A DNA stretch of 26,376 nucleotides from an uncultured bacterium (GCA_937870675.1 CALMZN010000064.1:1-26376); one strand, 5' to 3'. Positions 1 through 8,034 are shown, counted from the stretch's first letter. Numbers and translations: made by a program. Notes: generated from the sequence alone by a model not told the origin.

Positions 1-675
1 AAGGAAATTAAAATAAGAGTGGCTAAAAAAGAAAGGGTTTTAGTGACTACCATTACAAAGAGATTATCAGAGGACTTGACTGAAATATTGTTGGAAAAAA
101 ATATTAAAGTTCAGTATTTGCATTCAGAGGTAAAAACCCTAGACCGTATTCAGATTTTACACGATTTGCGCAGTGGCCAATATGATGTTTTGGTGGGTGT
201 TAATTTGTTGCGGGAGGGCTTGGACTTGCCTGAGGTTTCACTGGTGGCTATTTTGGATGCTGACAAAGAAGGATTTTTGCGTTCACGGATGGCCTTGATA
301 CAGGTAATGGGTCGCGCCGCCAGACACAAAGATGGTCGGGTGATTATGTACGCTGATAATATTACTGGCTCCATGCAAGCGGCCATTGACGAGACCAAGC
401 GCCGCAGAAAAGTGCAGGAGCAATACAATAAAAATAATAAAGTAAAACCACAATCTATTTCCAAATCAGTCAAAGAGCTTAGTTTGAAAGAATTGGATAC
501 CAAAACCAGTTTTGCAGAAAGTATCAAACTGATGTCCAAACAAGAAAGACAAGTCCTATTAGAAACCTTGCGTCAGGAAATGGAATTGTCGGCCGACAAT
601 TGGGATTTTGAAAAAGCCATAATTTTGAGAGACCAGATAGATATGCTGGCCATTTTGCAACAAATGAAAAAGTGA
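1..675 (+). CDS. uvrB: UvrABC excinuclease subunit B, C-terminal part (cut by window edge)
   Basis: UvrB is the damage-verifying helicase-like subunit of nucleotide excision repair; it receives damaged DNA from UvrA and recruits UvrC. The frame is open to base 1, so the gene enters from the left; a GTG at 19 is an internal valine and not a start. Visible parts are the second helicase lobe with LLREGLDLPEVSLVAILDAD (motif V region) and QVMGRAARHKDGRVIMYAD (motif VI with the arginine pair), then the linker to a C-terminal UVR motif (about LLETLRQEMELSADNWDFEK), the coiled-coil hairpin that contacts UvrC and UvrA. It ends with TGA at 673-675. There is no clear intrinsic terminator in the gap to the next gene. 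Family assignment is near certain; the N-terminal ATPase lobe is outside the window. Confidence 0.97.
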   Translation, partial: KEIKIRVAKKERVLVTTITKRLSEDLTEILLEKNIKVQYLHSEVKTLDRIQILHDLRSGQYDVLVGVNLLREGLDLPEVSLVAILDADKEGFLRSRMALIQVMGRAARHKDGRVIMYADNITGSMQAAIDETKRRRKVQEQYNKNNKVKPQSISKSVKELSLKELDTKTSFAESIKLMSKQERQVLLETLRQEMELSADNWDFEKAIILRDQIDMLAILQQMKK

Positions 676-756
676 CGACAGAGAAATTTTTTATGGCGAT
701 TTGACTTTTTAAAAATCAGTATTTCGGCATAATAAACATTTTTTAGATAAAACCAA

Positions 757-785
757 CTGCAAAAACATTGCTAATGTGCTATAAT
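757..785 (+). promoter_or_regulatory. Promoter of the FN3 protein gene at 813
   Basis: An extended -10 TGCTATAAT lies at 777-785, with a weak -35 (CTGCAA, 757-762) at 17 bp spacing. The predicted start of transcription is near 792, giving a leader of about 20 bases before the ATG at 813. The rest of the 676-812 gap shows nothing else I can support. Confidence 0.6.
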
Positions 786-812
786 TAAACTACTAATAAT
801 TAATCAATAAAT

Positions 813-2231
813 ATGCGAAAAATCTTAATTTTTGCCTTATTATCATGGATCAGCGTTCCCTTTATTGTTCTAGCCACCGATGATAGCTCATCCGCTTGTG
901 ACAATAATTTGCCAGCGCCGATAGTCAAGGCCAGTAGCGATGACCAACACATTATCTTGTCTTGGTCCAAGATAGACCATTATGACCTAGCTGGTTATAA
1001 AGTGGTTATCTCCAAAAATGACTCCAGTCCAGTCTATCCTAGCAATGGCTACTTAGTTTGGCTGGTTGATCGCAATGTTAATTCCTATACTATTGATAAT
1101 TCCACTGCCTACAAAAATGGTGACTTTGGTTATTATCTCAAAGGGGGTGAAGATTATTATTTTTCCGTCACTGCCGTTTATAATTGCGATGCCAAAGTAG
1201 CCGGTAATGTCCTAAAACTTGCTTATCCTGGTGGTGCAGACAATGACGATGTTGATGACGACAGCCAAGAATACCCTATCCCCCAAGTCAGCGTTGCTTC
1301 TTCTGAGCAAGGAGTACTATTGTCCTGGAACAAAATCACGGATAGTCGTTTTACTGGCTATAAAGTGGTAATTTCTAAAATAACAAAAAATCCCAAATAT
1401 CCTGATCATGGCTATGCCCGTTATATTACCAACCCCAACACCACTTCATACCTATTAGACAATTCCAGCAATTATATCAATGGTGATTTTGGTGGCTATT
1501 TGAAACCCGGTGAAGATTATTATTTTTCTATTACTGCTCTATATGGCAACGTGCGGATAGCCGGCAATGCCGTAAAAGAAACCTATAATGGGCCGGCTCA
1601 TATAGCAGAAAAATTAAGCGAAGTAGACCCGCTAAAAAAAATGGAAAAAAATGCCCAACTACTAACTGCTGGTGACGGCTTGGGTGATATTTTGGCTGAA
1701 CTAAAGCTTTTGCGCAACTTGATAACTGAACAACAAAATGAAATCCGCTATCTAAAATCCCTGATCGCTGATTTCCGCGAAGTGGCCCAAGATGTCAAAA
1801 ATGCCCTAAACAATTTCATTACTTACGGCGTTGATGAGAATACCCAAAAACTTGGCGCCGGCGAAAGAGCGGCGGTCATTTATTCATTTAAATCCGCTTT
1901 TAATAAATTGCCAGAAACCGAAGAAGAAATGGCTGATGCTATAAAAATAGCCAATGGTCGTTGGCCAAACCAAATAAACTCTGCTGCGGAAAATCGGGCT
2001 AAAAATGAATTCCAAAAAATTTACCTGCGAGAAGCCGATATGTCTAATCCTCATGATAACGCCGCAGTGACCATTATGGCTTATGGTTTGAGACAGCAAG
2101 CCGAAAACAGAAACCTTGTCAGTGAAGGACAGGGTATCAAAACTTTTAAATATATCTACAATAAACTGCCAAAAACTACTGAAGAGTGGAATATCCTGCA
2201 AGCTATTACCTATTCTGGGGCAACCCGCTAA
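813..2231 (+). CDS. Secreted protein with two FN3-like repeats, a coiled coil and a C-terminal helical module
   Basis: A protein of 472 residues of unknown function, probably exported. Residues 1-21 form a signal peptide (MRKIL, hydrophobic core, VLATDD). Two tandem FN3-like domains follow (about 35-140 and 155-255); they share GYKVVISK, a YP..GY stretch, NGDFG.YLK and GEDYYFS.TA, so they arose by internal duplication. A linker and a coiled coil (about 285-335) lead to a C-terminal region with two related units: LGAGERAAVIYSFKSAFNKL...ANGRWP and GIKTFKYIYNKL...TYSGATR. I recall LGxGER...NGRWP modules from surface proteins of candidate-phyla bacteria, but could not search. It has its own promoter and ends at a strong terminator, so it is monocistronic. 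Role inferred: extracellular or envelope-bound adhesion or structure. The protein at 24464-25807 has a similar layout. Confidence 0.85.
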   Translation: MRKILIFALLSWISVPFIVLATDDSSSACDNNLPAPIVKASSDDQHIILSWSKIDHYDLAGYKVVISKNDSSPVYPSNGYLVWLVDRNVNSYTIDNSTAYKNGDFGYYLKGGEDYYFSVTAVYNCDAKVAGNVLKLAYPGGADNDDVDDDSQEYPIPQVSVASSEQGVLLSWNKITDSRFTGYKVVISKITKNPKYPDHGYARYITNPNTTSYLLDNSSNYINGDFGGYLKPGEDYYFSITALYGNVRIAGNAVKETYNGPAHIAEKLSEVDPLKKMEKNAQLLTAGDGLGDILAELKLLRNLITEQQNEIRYLKSLIADFREVAQDVKNALNNFITYGVDENTQKLGAGERAAVIYSFKSAFNKLPETEEEMADAIKIANGRWPNQINSAAENRAKNEFQKIYLREADMSNPHDNAAVTIMAYGLRQQAENRNLVSEGQGIKTFKYIYNKLPKTTEEWNILQAITYSGATR

Positions 2232-2240
2232 AAAAGTAAA

Positions 2241-2272
2241 AACCTTCAAATTTATTTTTGAAGGTTTTTTTG
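2241..2272 (+). terminator. Intrinsic terminator after the FN3 protein gene
   Basis: A perfect 10-bp stem, AACCTTCAAA (2241-2250) with TTTGAAGGTT (2257-2266), has a six-base loop and runs into a T tract (2265-2271). The next start codon (ATG at 2279) is only seven bases beyond it. Confidence 0.9.
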
Positions 2273-2278
2273 TTCAAT

Positions 2279-2680
2279 ATGGATAACCAAGATTTATTTC
2301 AAAAAGTTAAGGATTTGAAACTGCCAATTGGAAAATATGCTTTATTTGGTAGCGCGCCACTGGGCATCAGGGGATTAAAAGATTGTCGCGATATAGATAT
2401 TATTGTGACGGAAGAATTATGGAATAAGTATAAAAAAAATTGGGAGATGAAATCCATGCCTCATGGAAGTCAGTATCTCTGCCAAGGGGAGATTGAATTA
2501 TGGAAAGACTGGAAGCCGGGCCAATGGGATATTGACAAAATGATCAGCGAAGCGGAAATTATCGACGGCCTTCCTTTTGTAAAATTGGAAAAAGTCCTTG
2601 AAGCAAAAAGGTTAAGCAAGCGAGAAAAAGATTTGCTGGACATAGAAAGTGTGGAAAAATTTTTACAAGCGCAAAAATAA
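2279..2680 (+). CDS. Small nucleotidyltransferase-fold protein
   Basis: A 133-residue protein with the hallmarks of the minimal nucleotidyltransferase (DNA polymerase beta-like) fold: FGSAPLGIRG (about 23-32, the GS motif) followed by RDIDIIV (37-43, the DxD metal pair), with a possible third acidic residue in EIELW (71-75). The tail (KREKDLLDIESVEKFL) resembles the end of small NTase proteins of the AbiEii or antitoxin type. Substrate and role are unknown; no toxin or HEPN partner is adjacent. I chose ATG 2279 over an in-frame TTG at 2258 because the TTG lies inside the upstream terminator hairpin. There is no Shine-Dalgarno sequence and no obvious promoter in the short gap, so the gene may depend on read-through. 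truB follows 31 bases downstream and may be co-transcribed. Confidence 0.75.
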   Translation: MDNQDLFQKVKDLKLPIGKYALFGSAPLGIRGLKDCRDIDIIVTEELWNKYKKNWEMKSMPHGSQYLCQGEIELWKDWKPGQWDIDKMISEAEIIDGLPFVKLEKVLEAKRLSKREKDLLDIESVEKFLQAQK

Positions 2681-2711
2681 AATACCAAAATTCTATAAAA
2701 GTGAAAAAATC

Positions 2712-3473
2712 ATGACAAAAAAGTTTCTTAGTCAGGAAAAAATGAAAAAAATTATCGCTGACCCCCAAGCTGGCGTTTATTTGTTGATCAAGCCAAAGAA
2801 CTGGCCATCTTTTCGTCTGGTTAGTTTCATACGGCGACTGACCGGCATAAAAAAGGTTGGGTTTGCCGGTACACTAGATCCCTTGGCTAGTGGCTTGATG
2901 ATTATAGCCACGGGCCAGGCCACTAAGTTGTTGGACTTATTTCATATTTTGCCTAAAGAATATGAAGCCGATATTATTTTTGGCAAGACCAGTCCTTCTT
3001 TTGACTTGGAGCTGGCTACTACTACAAATGAGTCAGCCAAAAAATTCACCCTCGGAGAGCTAAAAGAATCAATAGCAAAATTCACAGGTGAGCAATGGCA
3101 ACAAGTGCCAATATATTCAGCTGTAAAAGTAGCTGGTCAAAAATTGTATGAGTCAGCGCGACGTGGTAAAAAAGTTGTGGCTCCGAAAAAGAAGATTAAT
3201 ATTTACAAGATTGATGTTTTGCGTTTTGAGTATCCCAAGGCCAAAATTTTGGTGACCTGTTCGGCTGGTACCTATATCAGAAGTTTGGTTTCTGATCTTG
3301 GTCAGGATTTAAAAACTGGAGCGGTCTTGAGTGATCTGCGGCGCACAGCTATTGGAGATTTATCAATAAAAAAAGCCGCCAAATTTGACGACTTGGATAA
3401 AGATAAACTACTCAGCAGTAGAGTGACTGAAGAAAAGATTATAGATTACCTAAATGAATATCGTGCTTGGTGA
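2712..3473 (+). CDS. truB: tRNA pseudouridine(55) synthase TruB
   Basis: TruB converts U55 to pseudouridine in the T loop of tRNAs. The protein has 253 residues. The catalytic signature GFAGTLDPLASGLMIIATGQ (50-69) contains the nucleophilic aspartate D56, and later family blocks are present: VPIYSAVKV (substrate pocket) and CSAGTYIRSL near the C terminus. The N-terminal block LLIKPKNWPSF replaces the usual DKP.G.TS, a modest divergence. The frame is open back to a GTG at 2649 inside the previous gene, but ATG 2712 fits the family's usual N terminus. It ends with TGA. The C terminus is short, so a complete PUA-like tail is unlikely. It lies between a nucleotidyltransferase gene and rpsT; its 3' end overlaps by 35 bases a possible minus-strand gene. 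Confidence 0.95.
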   Translation: MTKKFLSQEKMKKIIADPQAGVYLLIKPKNWPSFRLVSFIRRLTGIKKVGFAGTLDPLASGLMIIATGQATKLLDLFHILPKEYEADIIFGKTSPSFDLELATTTNESAKKFTLGELKESIAKFTGEQWQQVPIYSAVKVAGQKLYESARRGKKVVAPKKKINIYKIDVLRFEYPKAKILVTCSAGTYIRSLVSDLGQDLKTGAVLSDLRRTAIGDLSIKKAAKFDDLDKDKLLSSRVTEEKIIDYLNEYRAW

Positions 3474-3693
3474 TTGTTTTGATGTGTTTTTCAATTAGGT
3501 GTGTTGGATATTTGGATTTTTTCATTAACGAGCCAAACTCAAAAAGAGGCATGGTCACTTTGCCTAAATGATGATCGTGTGGAAGCTCTAATTCACTTAC
3601 AATTTGATCGCGACTCCTGACCCTATCGCGATGCCCTGTTAGCAAATCAAGTACACCCTCTTGATCTTCTGGGCTCACATATGGACTGGACAT
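3439..3693 (-). CDS. Hypothetical 84-residue protein, uncertain
   Basis: An open frame of 84 codons runs from ATG 3693 to TAA 3439 on the minus strand, filling most of the gap between truB and rpsT and overlapping the truB 3' end tail to tail. The translation (starts MSSPYVSPEDQEGVLDLL, then SRDQIVSELELPHDHHLGK) reads like a soluble protein with mixed charge and an amphipathic start, not like low-complexity shadow sequence, and no plus-strand gene covers most of it. I do not recognise a family. There is no Shine-Dalgarno sequence, but that is true of nearly all genes here. If it is not a gene, the 295-base gap holds only the rpsT promoter. Confidence 0.5.
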   Translation of the reverse strand: MSSPYVSPEDQEGVLDLLTGHRDRVRSRDQIVSELELPHDHHLGKVTMPLFEFGSLMKKSKYPTHLIEKHIKTITKHDIHLGNL

Positions 3694-3700
3694 AATAGTA

Positions 3701-3729
3701 TTGACTAAATTAATTAATTATGTTAATCT
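3701..3729 (+). promoter_or_regulatory. Probable promoter of rpsT
   Basis: TTGACT (3701-3706) is followed after 17 bp by TTAATC (3724-3729), preceded by an extended TG at 3721-3722. This places the start near 3736 and gives a leader of about 33 bases. A GGAGG at 3732-3736 is too far from the ATG at 3769 to act as a ribosome binding site. Confidence 0.45.
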
Positions 3730-3768
3730 CTGGAGGTCTTATTAATATTATAAGTTATAAATTGAATT

Positions 3769-4041
3769 ATGCCAAATAAACAAGCATCCATCAAACACCT
3801 CAGACAGACCGTAAAACGCACCAAAAGCAATAATTTGGTTAAGCGCAACATCAAGCAATTGGTCAAAACTGGCCACCAAGCAATTATTGAGGGTTCGATC
3901 AAAGACCAGCATCAAGAAATGGCCAAAAAGCTTCAGAAAGCCATTGATAAGGCCGTCAAAGCTGGTATTATTAAAAAAAATACCGGTAATAGAAAAAAAG
4001 CTAGATTCATGAAGAGCTTAAATAAAGCAGTGGTTAAATAA
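3769..4041 (+). CDS. rpsT: 30S ribosomal protein S20
   Basis: S20 binds 16S rRNA near the base of the small subunit body during early assembly. The 90-residue translation has the family's usual length and is strongly basic: it begins MPNKQASIKHLRQTVKRT, continues with NLVKRNIKQLVK, and ends with the typical NTGNRKKARFMKSLNKAV. The whole protein would be the expected three-helix bundle. It has its own promoter and ends at a hairpin terminator shared with the convergent holA gene. No Shine-Dalgarno sequence is visible before the ATG, which follows an AT-rich leader. Confidence 0.95.
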   Translation: MPNKQASIKHLRQTVKRTKSNNLVKRNIKQLVKTGHQAIIEGSIKDQHQEMAKKLQKAIDKAVKAGIIKKNTGNRKKARFMKSLNKAVVK

Positions 4042-4062
4042 TAAATTTTTATAAATAAAAAT

Positions 4063-4090
4063 ACCCCTCACTATTGAAGGGGTGTTTTTT
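4063..4090. terminator. Bidirectional terminator between rpsT and holA
   Basis: ACCCCT (4063-4068) pairs with AGGGGT (4078-4083). A T tract follows on the plus strand (4085-4090) and an A run precedes it (4056-4061), so it can end both rpsT (+) and the polA-holA transcript (-). Confidence 0.8.
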
Positions 4091-5039
4091 ATAAATTGTT
4101 AATTATTCTGGTGAAAAGCAGTGGCTCATTGACAGCGGATGATTTTAACTGTTGGTCAAGCTCCAGTAATTCCGAATAGATTTTTTTTAGTTTTTCCATA
4201 GTATAGAGCTGGCTTTGTCGGAAGGCCTTGTTCGCTAGCCAGGGCGGTAATTTCAGAGCTTGGGCTATGGCGCCAGGATAACTGGCTTGTTTGGACAGAG
4301 CTTTTACTTTTATGAGCAGTCGGTATTGTCTGACTACCATGCTCAAAAGATACTGAGCGCTTGTGCCACTACTAAATTTTTCATCCAATAGTTTCAAGGC
4401 CAAAGCTTTGTTTTGTTGGCCCAAGGCCTCAACCAGATTAAATATATTATCATCAATTTTTGATACCACAACATTTTTTACATCCTCAACCGTGATTTTT
4501 TCTTCAGTCAGATGTGTTAATTTATCCAGCTCCTGGCTCAAACTCCACATATCATTGCCAACATAAGCAATAAGCACATTAGCTGTTTCATTATCAAGAA
4601 TTCGGTTTTTTAGTTGGGCTTGTTTTTTGAGCCAAGTAATCAGCTCGGCGCTGGAATAATTTTTGAATTCTTCGACAAAGTGGAATTTTTTTAAGGCCTT
4701 GTATAACTTAGTGCGCACATCGGGCTTATCGGTCTGCCAAAAAATAATATAATTTTCATCAGCTGTATCTTTTTGTTGACTCAAAAAATTAAGCAGAGAA
4801 TCTTGCCAAGTGCTTAGTTTTTTGTTATTAAAAATGTTTTTAATAATGATCAATTTTTTGCTAGCCAAGAAGCCATTAGCCGAGGCCGCCTCAAAAAAAT
4901 TACTAGCGCTTATTTCTTCGCCGTCCATATTCAAAATATTATGACCTTGGGGGTCAATGTCAGATTGGAATTTTTTTTTGATGGCTCTGATTTTTTGCCG
5001 AGCCAGCCAAGAATTTTCGCCGTAGTAAAAAAAAATCAT
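4089..5039 (-). CDS. holA: DNA polymerase III subunit delta
   Basis: Delta is the clamp-loader subunit that opens the beta sliding clamp. The 316-residue length fits the family. It begins MIFFYYGENSWLARQKI, the usual short-strand start (YGE....R..I), followed by FFEAASANGFLASKKLIII, a conserved block in which delta proteins have 'tlplF..rRlv.v'. The central part holds AYVGNDMWSLSQELDKL, matching the conserved 'GnDl..l..ElekL' block, and the C-terminal helical collar follows (ALALKLLDEKF, MVVRQYRLLIKVK). It starts one base after the polA stop codon, so the two replication genes form a tightly linked operon with polA first. It ends in the terminator shared with rpsT. No upstream promoter of its own is expected. 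Confidence 0.93.
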   Translation of the reverse strand: MIFFYYGENSWLARQKIRAIKKKFQSDIDPQGHNILNMDGEEISASNFFEAASANGFLASKKLIIIKNIFNNKKLSTWQDSLLNFLSQQKDTADENYIIFWQTDKPDVRTKLYKALKKFHFVEEFKNYSSAELITWLKKQAQLKNRILDNETANVLIAYVGNDMWSLSQELDKLTHLTEEKITVEDVKNVVVSKIDDNIFNLVEALGQQNKALALKLLDEKFSSGTSAQYLLSMVVRQYRLLIKVKALSKQASYPGAIAQALKLPPWLANKAFRQSQLYTMEKLKKIYSELLELDQQLKSSAVNEPLLFTRIINNL

Positions 5040-5040
5040 G

Positions 5041-7764
5041 TTATTTAATTTTTTCTAAATTACCCCAATTATCTCCAGTTTCTATATCAACTACCAGTGG
5101 CACGGTCAAGGTGTAAATGTTTTCCATGCTGGCCTTGATAAAATTAGCCACTTTTTTTTCTTCATTTTTTGGCACTTCCAGCACTAGTTCGTCGTGAACT
5201 TGGAGTATCAGTTTACTTTGGGGGCTGATTTTTGGCAAGTCAGCTTGGATGGCAATCATGGCCATTTTCATCAGATCGGCGGCTGTACCCTGTAGGGGCA
5301 TATTGATAGCCATACGCTCGGCCGCTGATCGCAACATAGGCATGGAAGAGTGAATATCTGGCAAATAGCGCCGTCGGCCAAAGATGGTCTGAGCATAGCC
5401 CCGCTGGTAGGCAATTTTTTTACTATCTTCAATGTAGGTTTTTATTTTTTTGTAAATTGTAAAATATTTTTCTATAAATTCTTTGGCTTCGGCGCGACTC
5501 AAGCCCGTGCGTTGGGCCAGACCCAAAGAGCCCAAGCCATAAAGAACACCAAAATTTACTTCTTTGGCTGTGCGACGAATATCTTTGCTCACTTCGCTTA
5601 GGGGGATTCTGTGAATCTCGGCTGCAGTGCGGGCATGGATGTCTTCATTGTTTTGGAAACTGGCCAGCATGATAGGATCTTGGGACAGGGCGGCGGCTAA
5701 GCGTAATTCTATTTGTGAGTAGTCGGCTGATAATAAAATAAAATTTTTGGGAGCCACAAAGGCCTTACGAATTTCTCGTCCCAATTCCGTGCGAATAGGA
5801 ATGTTTTGTAAATTAGGGTCAGAAGAAGATAGTCGGCCAGTGGCTGTAATGGTCTGATTGAAGCTGGTATGCACGCGGTGGGTTTTTTGGTCAGCAATAG
5901 CGGGCAGAGCAGTGATGTAAGTAGATTGCAGTTTGGTTAATTCGCGGTATTCAATGATTAGCGGGACAATGGGATGAGCATCAAACATTTTATCCAACTC
6001 TTGGGCGGCAGTTGATAGGCCGGTTTTATTTTTTTTGATACCCGTAACGCTGATTTTCAAGTCCTCAAAAAGTATGGCTTTTAACTGCAAGGGAGAAGAG
6101 ATGTTGAACTCTTTGCCAGCTAGATCAAATATTTTTTGGCTGATTTTTTTTATTTCAGATTCAAATTTAATAGCCATTTTTTGCAAAAAAGGCACATCCA
6201 ACAAAATGCCGTTTATTTCCATGTCAGCTAAGACCGGTATCAGGGGAATGTCTATATTTTCTAGCAAATCAAAGTTTTTGTTGGTTTTGATGATGGGCAG
6301 GAGCTTATGGTATAGCCGCCAAGTAATATCAGCGTCTTCACAGGCATACCAAGACAGCCGGTCCAGAGGAATTAGTCCAACGGCGATTTCCTTTTTCTTT
6401 TTTGGCACTTCATCAAGCAAATCTAGTAGTTTTAATTTTTTGTAGCCCAAATAGCTGAAAGCCAGTTCTTCCAACTTCAAGCCTTGATTGGGGTTGATCA
6501 AGTAGGCGGCTAATATTGTGTCAAAATTAAGGCCAGCCAGCTTGATGTCTAAGCGATTCAAAACTTTGTATTCATATTTTATGTTGTGGCCAATTTTTTT
6601 TATTTTTTCATCTTCCAAAATGTTTTTAAGTAAAGGCAGAGCCAATTTTTTTAAAGAGGGATTTTTTAGATTTACAAAATAGCCATTTTTGGCTTGCCAA
6701 GAAAATGATAAACCCAAAACTTCAGCATCATGATCCAAACCATTGGTTTCAGAATCAATAGCAAATACTCTTTGCTTTTTTAGTTGATCAAAAAATTGTT
6801 GCCAAGTTTTTTCGTCATTAATCAAAACATAATGCCCATCATTTTTGTTATTTATTTTGTCTGGCATAGAAACCATAGCTTGCTGATGAGGAATTTTGTC
6901 TAGCAGAGTGCGGAATTCAAATTTTTGGAAAATGTTATAAACTTTGGCTGGATCAAAATTGATAAATTTGGCATCCTCTAAATTCCAAGTAAGTTCCAAA
7001 TCTTTGACAATAGTGACTAGGCGTTGGCTGACAAAGGCCTCTTTTTGGTATTGTTTTAATAAATCTTTTGTTCGGGGCTTGATATCAGCTTGTTCAATTT
7101 TTTTGTACAGATTTTCCAAAGTGCCGAATTTTTGAATCAAGCTTTCAGCGCCTTTTTCGCCGATACCTTTGACCCCCTTGATATTATCAGAGGCGTCACC
7201 TTTGATGGCCTTCAAATCAATTAGTTGCTTTGGCTCTAGACCATAGCGTTCTTTGACCGCACTTAAATCATAGACAATTGTGTCATTGAAACCGTGTCTC
7301 AAAGTCAGCACTTCAGTGCGATTGTTCACTAATTGTAAAGCATCAAGATCGCCAGTGATGATTATTGTTTTGATATTTTTGTATTTTTTGTAGGTGTTAT
7401 CAGCTATGGTGCCAATAACATCGTCAGCTTCAAAACCTTCTTTGGTAATTATGGGTATATTAAAAGCGCTGAGTATTTCTTGGGTCAAGGGAATTTGCTG
7501 ATAAAATTCATCAGCTTGCTTGACGCGTTGGGCTTTGTATTCTTTATATTCTTCATGACGAAAGGTCTTGCCAGCCAAGTCAAAAGTAGCCAGTAAATAA
7601 TCGGGCTCCAAATCTTTGATTATTTTTAATAACAAAGTAGTAAAGCCATAGACCGCATTGACCAGCACCCCGTCTTTGGTTGAGAGTGGTGGTATGGCGT
7701 GCCAAGCTCGGTGGAGCAGGGCATTGGAGTCAATTATGACCAATTTTTTTTGTTTTTCAGCCAT
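5041..7764 (-). CDS. polA: DNA polymerase I, with all three domains
   Basis: PolA (907 residues) removes RNA primers and fills gaps in replication and repair. The 5' nuclease domain (1-290) has IDSNALLHRA, EADD (112-115), GDLDALQL and GDASDNIKG. The 3'-5' exonuclease domain (about 320-490) keeps DSE (D337, E339) and YACED (Y473, D477), but the second motif reads N394-IKY-E398, so glutamate stands where E. coli PolA has D424. The polymerase domain has motif A (LLSADYSQIELRL, D681), motif B (RRTAKEVNFGVLYG, with K734 and F738) and motif C (QVHDEL, H857-D858-E859), so it should be active. Start ATG 7764 matches the family N terminus and lies just downstream of a good promoter. holA follows after one base. 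Confidence 0.98.
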   Translation of the reverse strand: MAEKQKKLVIIDSNALLHRAWHAIPPLSTKDGVLVNAVYGFTTLLLKIIKDLEPDYLLATFDLAGKTFRHEEYKEYKAQRVKQADEFYQQIPLTQEILSAFNIPIITKEGFEADDVIGTIADNTYKKYKNIKTIIITGDLDALQLVNNRTEVLTLRHGFNDTIVYDLSAVKERYGLEPKQLIDLKAIKGDASDNIKGVKGIGEKGAESLIQKFGTLENLYKKIEQADIKPRTKDLLKQYQKEAFVSQRLVTIVKDLELTWNLEDAKFINFDPAKVYNIFQKFEFRTLLDKIPHQQAMVSMPDKINNKNDGHYVLINDEKTWQQFFDQLKKQRVFAIDSETNGLDHDAEVLGLSFSWQAKNGYFVNLKNPSLKKLALPLLKNILEDEKIKKIGHNIKYEYKVLNRLDIKLAGLNFDTILAAYLINPNQGLKLEELAFSYLGYKKLKLLDLLDEVPKKKKEIAVGLIPLDRLSWYACEDADITWRLYHKLLPIIKTNKNFDLLENIDIPLIPVLADMEINGILLDVPFLQKMAIKFESEIKKISQKIFDLAGKEFNISSPLQLKAILFEDLKISVTGIKKNKTGLSTAAQELDKMFDAHPIVPLIIEYRELTKLQSTYITALPAIADQKTHRVHTSFNQTITATGRLSSSDPNLQNIPIRTELGREIRKAFVAPKNFILLSADYSQIELRLAAALSQDPIMLASFQNNEDIHARTAAEIHRIPLSEVSKDIRRTAKEVNFGVLYGLGSLGLAQRTGLSRAEAKEFIEKYFTIYKKIKTYIEDSKKIAYQRGYAQTIFGRRRYLPDIHSSMPMLRSAAERMAINMPLQGTAADLMKMAMIAIQADLPKISPQSKLILQVHDELVLEVPKNEEKKVANFIKASMENIYTLTVPLVVDIETGDNWGNLEKIK

Positions 7765-7788
7765 TATTTAAGTTATTTTATATATTTC

Positions 7789-7816
7789 ATCATACCATTT
7801 ATAGGGGTTTAGACAA
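7789..7816 (-). promoter_or_regulatory. Promoter of the polA-holA operon
   Basis: On the minus strand TTGTCT (7816-7811) is followed after 16 bp by TATGAT (7794-7789), with TG one base before it (extended -10). The predicted start is near 7782, about 18 bases before the polA ATG. Confidence 0.65.
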
Positions 7817-7830
7817 GGGCTGGTTATAAC

Positions 7831-7857
7831 AAAAAACAGCATTCATCTAGCTGTTTT
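7831..7857 (-). terminator. Terminator after tRNA-Leu
   Basis: On the minus strand AAAACAGC (7857-7850) pairs with GCTGTTTT (7840-7833) and continues into more T residues. It lies seven bases past the CCA end of tRNA-Leu, which fits as the end of the tRNA transcript. Confidence 0.8.
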
Positions 7858-7863
7858 ATGGCG

Positions 7864-7950
7864 TGGTACCGGCGGTCGGAATCGAACCGACACAGCCTTG
7901 CGGCTACAGGATTTTAAGTCCTGCGTGTCTACCAATTTCACCACGCCGGC
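7864..7950 (-). tRNA. tRNA-Leu (anticodon UAA)
   Basis: An 87-base class II tRNA with encoded CCA. The acceptor GCCGGCG pairs with CGCCGGT (first pair G-U). The anticodon loop CTTAAAA carries UAA. A long variable arm (stem AGCC/GGCT) and the T arm GTCGG-TTCGATT-CCGAC identify it as leucine. No usable promoter lies just upstream: a TATAAT at 7958-7953 is too close to the 5' end. It is probably transcribed with tRNA-Gly and processed from a precursor that contains two hairpins in the spacer. Confidence 0.97.
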
Positions 7951-8002
7951 AAATTATAAATATCGTTTTCAAAAATGCGCTAAATACCCCTTAATTTTAT
8001 AT

Positions 8003-8034
8003 GTTCCTCGACTCCCCTTGGGGTCGCTCGGGAC
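8003..8034. repeat. GC-rich imperfect palindrome between tRNA-Gly and tRNA-Leu
   Basis: GTTCCTCGACTCCCC followed by TTGGGGTCGCTCGGGAC folds into an imperfect hairpin (outer GT..CC/GG..AC, inner GAC/GTC and CCC/GGG). It is much richer in GC than its surroundings and lies beside a second hairpin at 8035-8054. Confidence 0.6.

Noticed and set aside
2258..2278. Upstream TTG start for the nucleotidyltransferase
   Set aside because: It lies within the terminator hairpin of the previous gene.
3732..3736. GGAGG as ribosome binding site of rpsT
   Set aside because: It is more than 30 bases before the ATG and coincides with the predicted start of transcription.
7953..7958. TATAAT as the tRNA-Leu promoter
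   Set aside because: It ends three bases before the tRNA, so transcription would start inside the tRNA; no matching -35.
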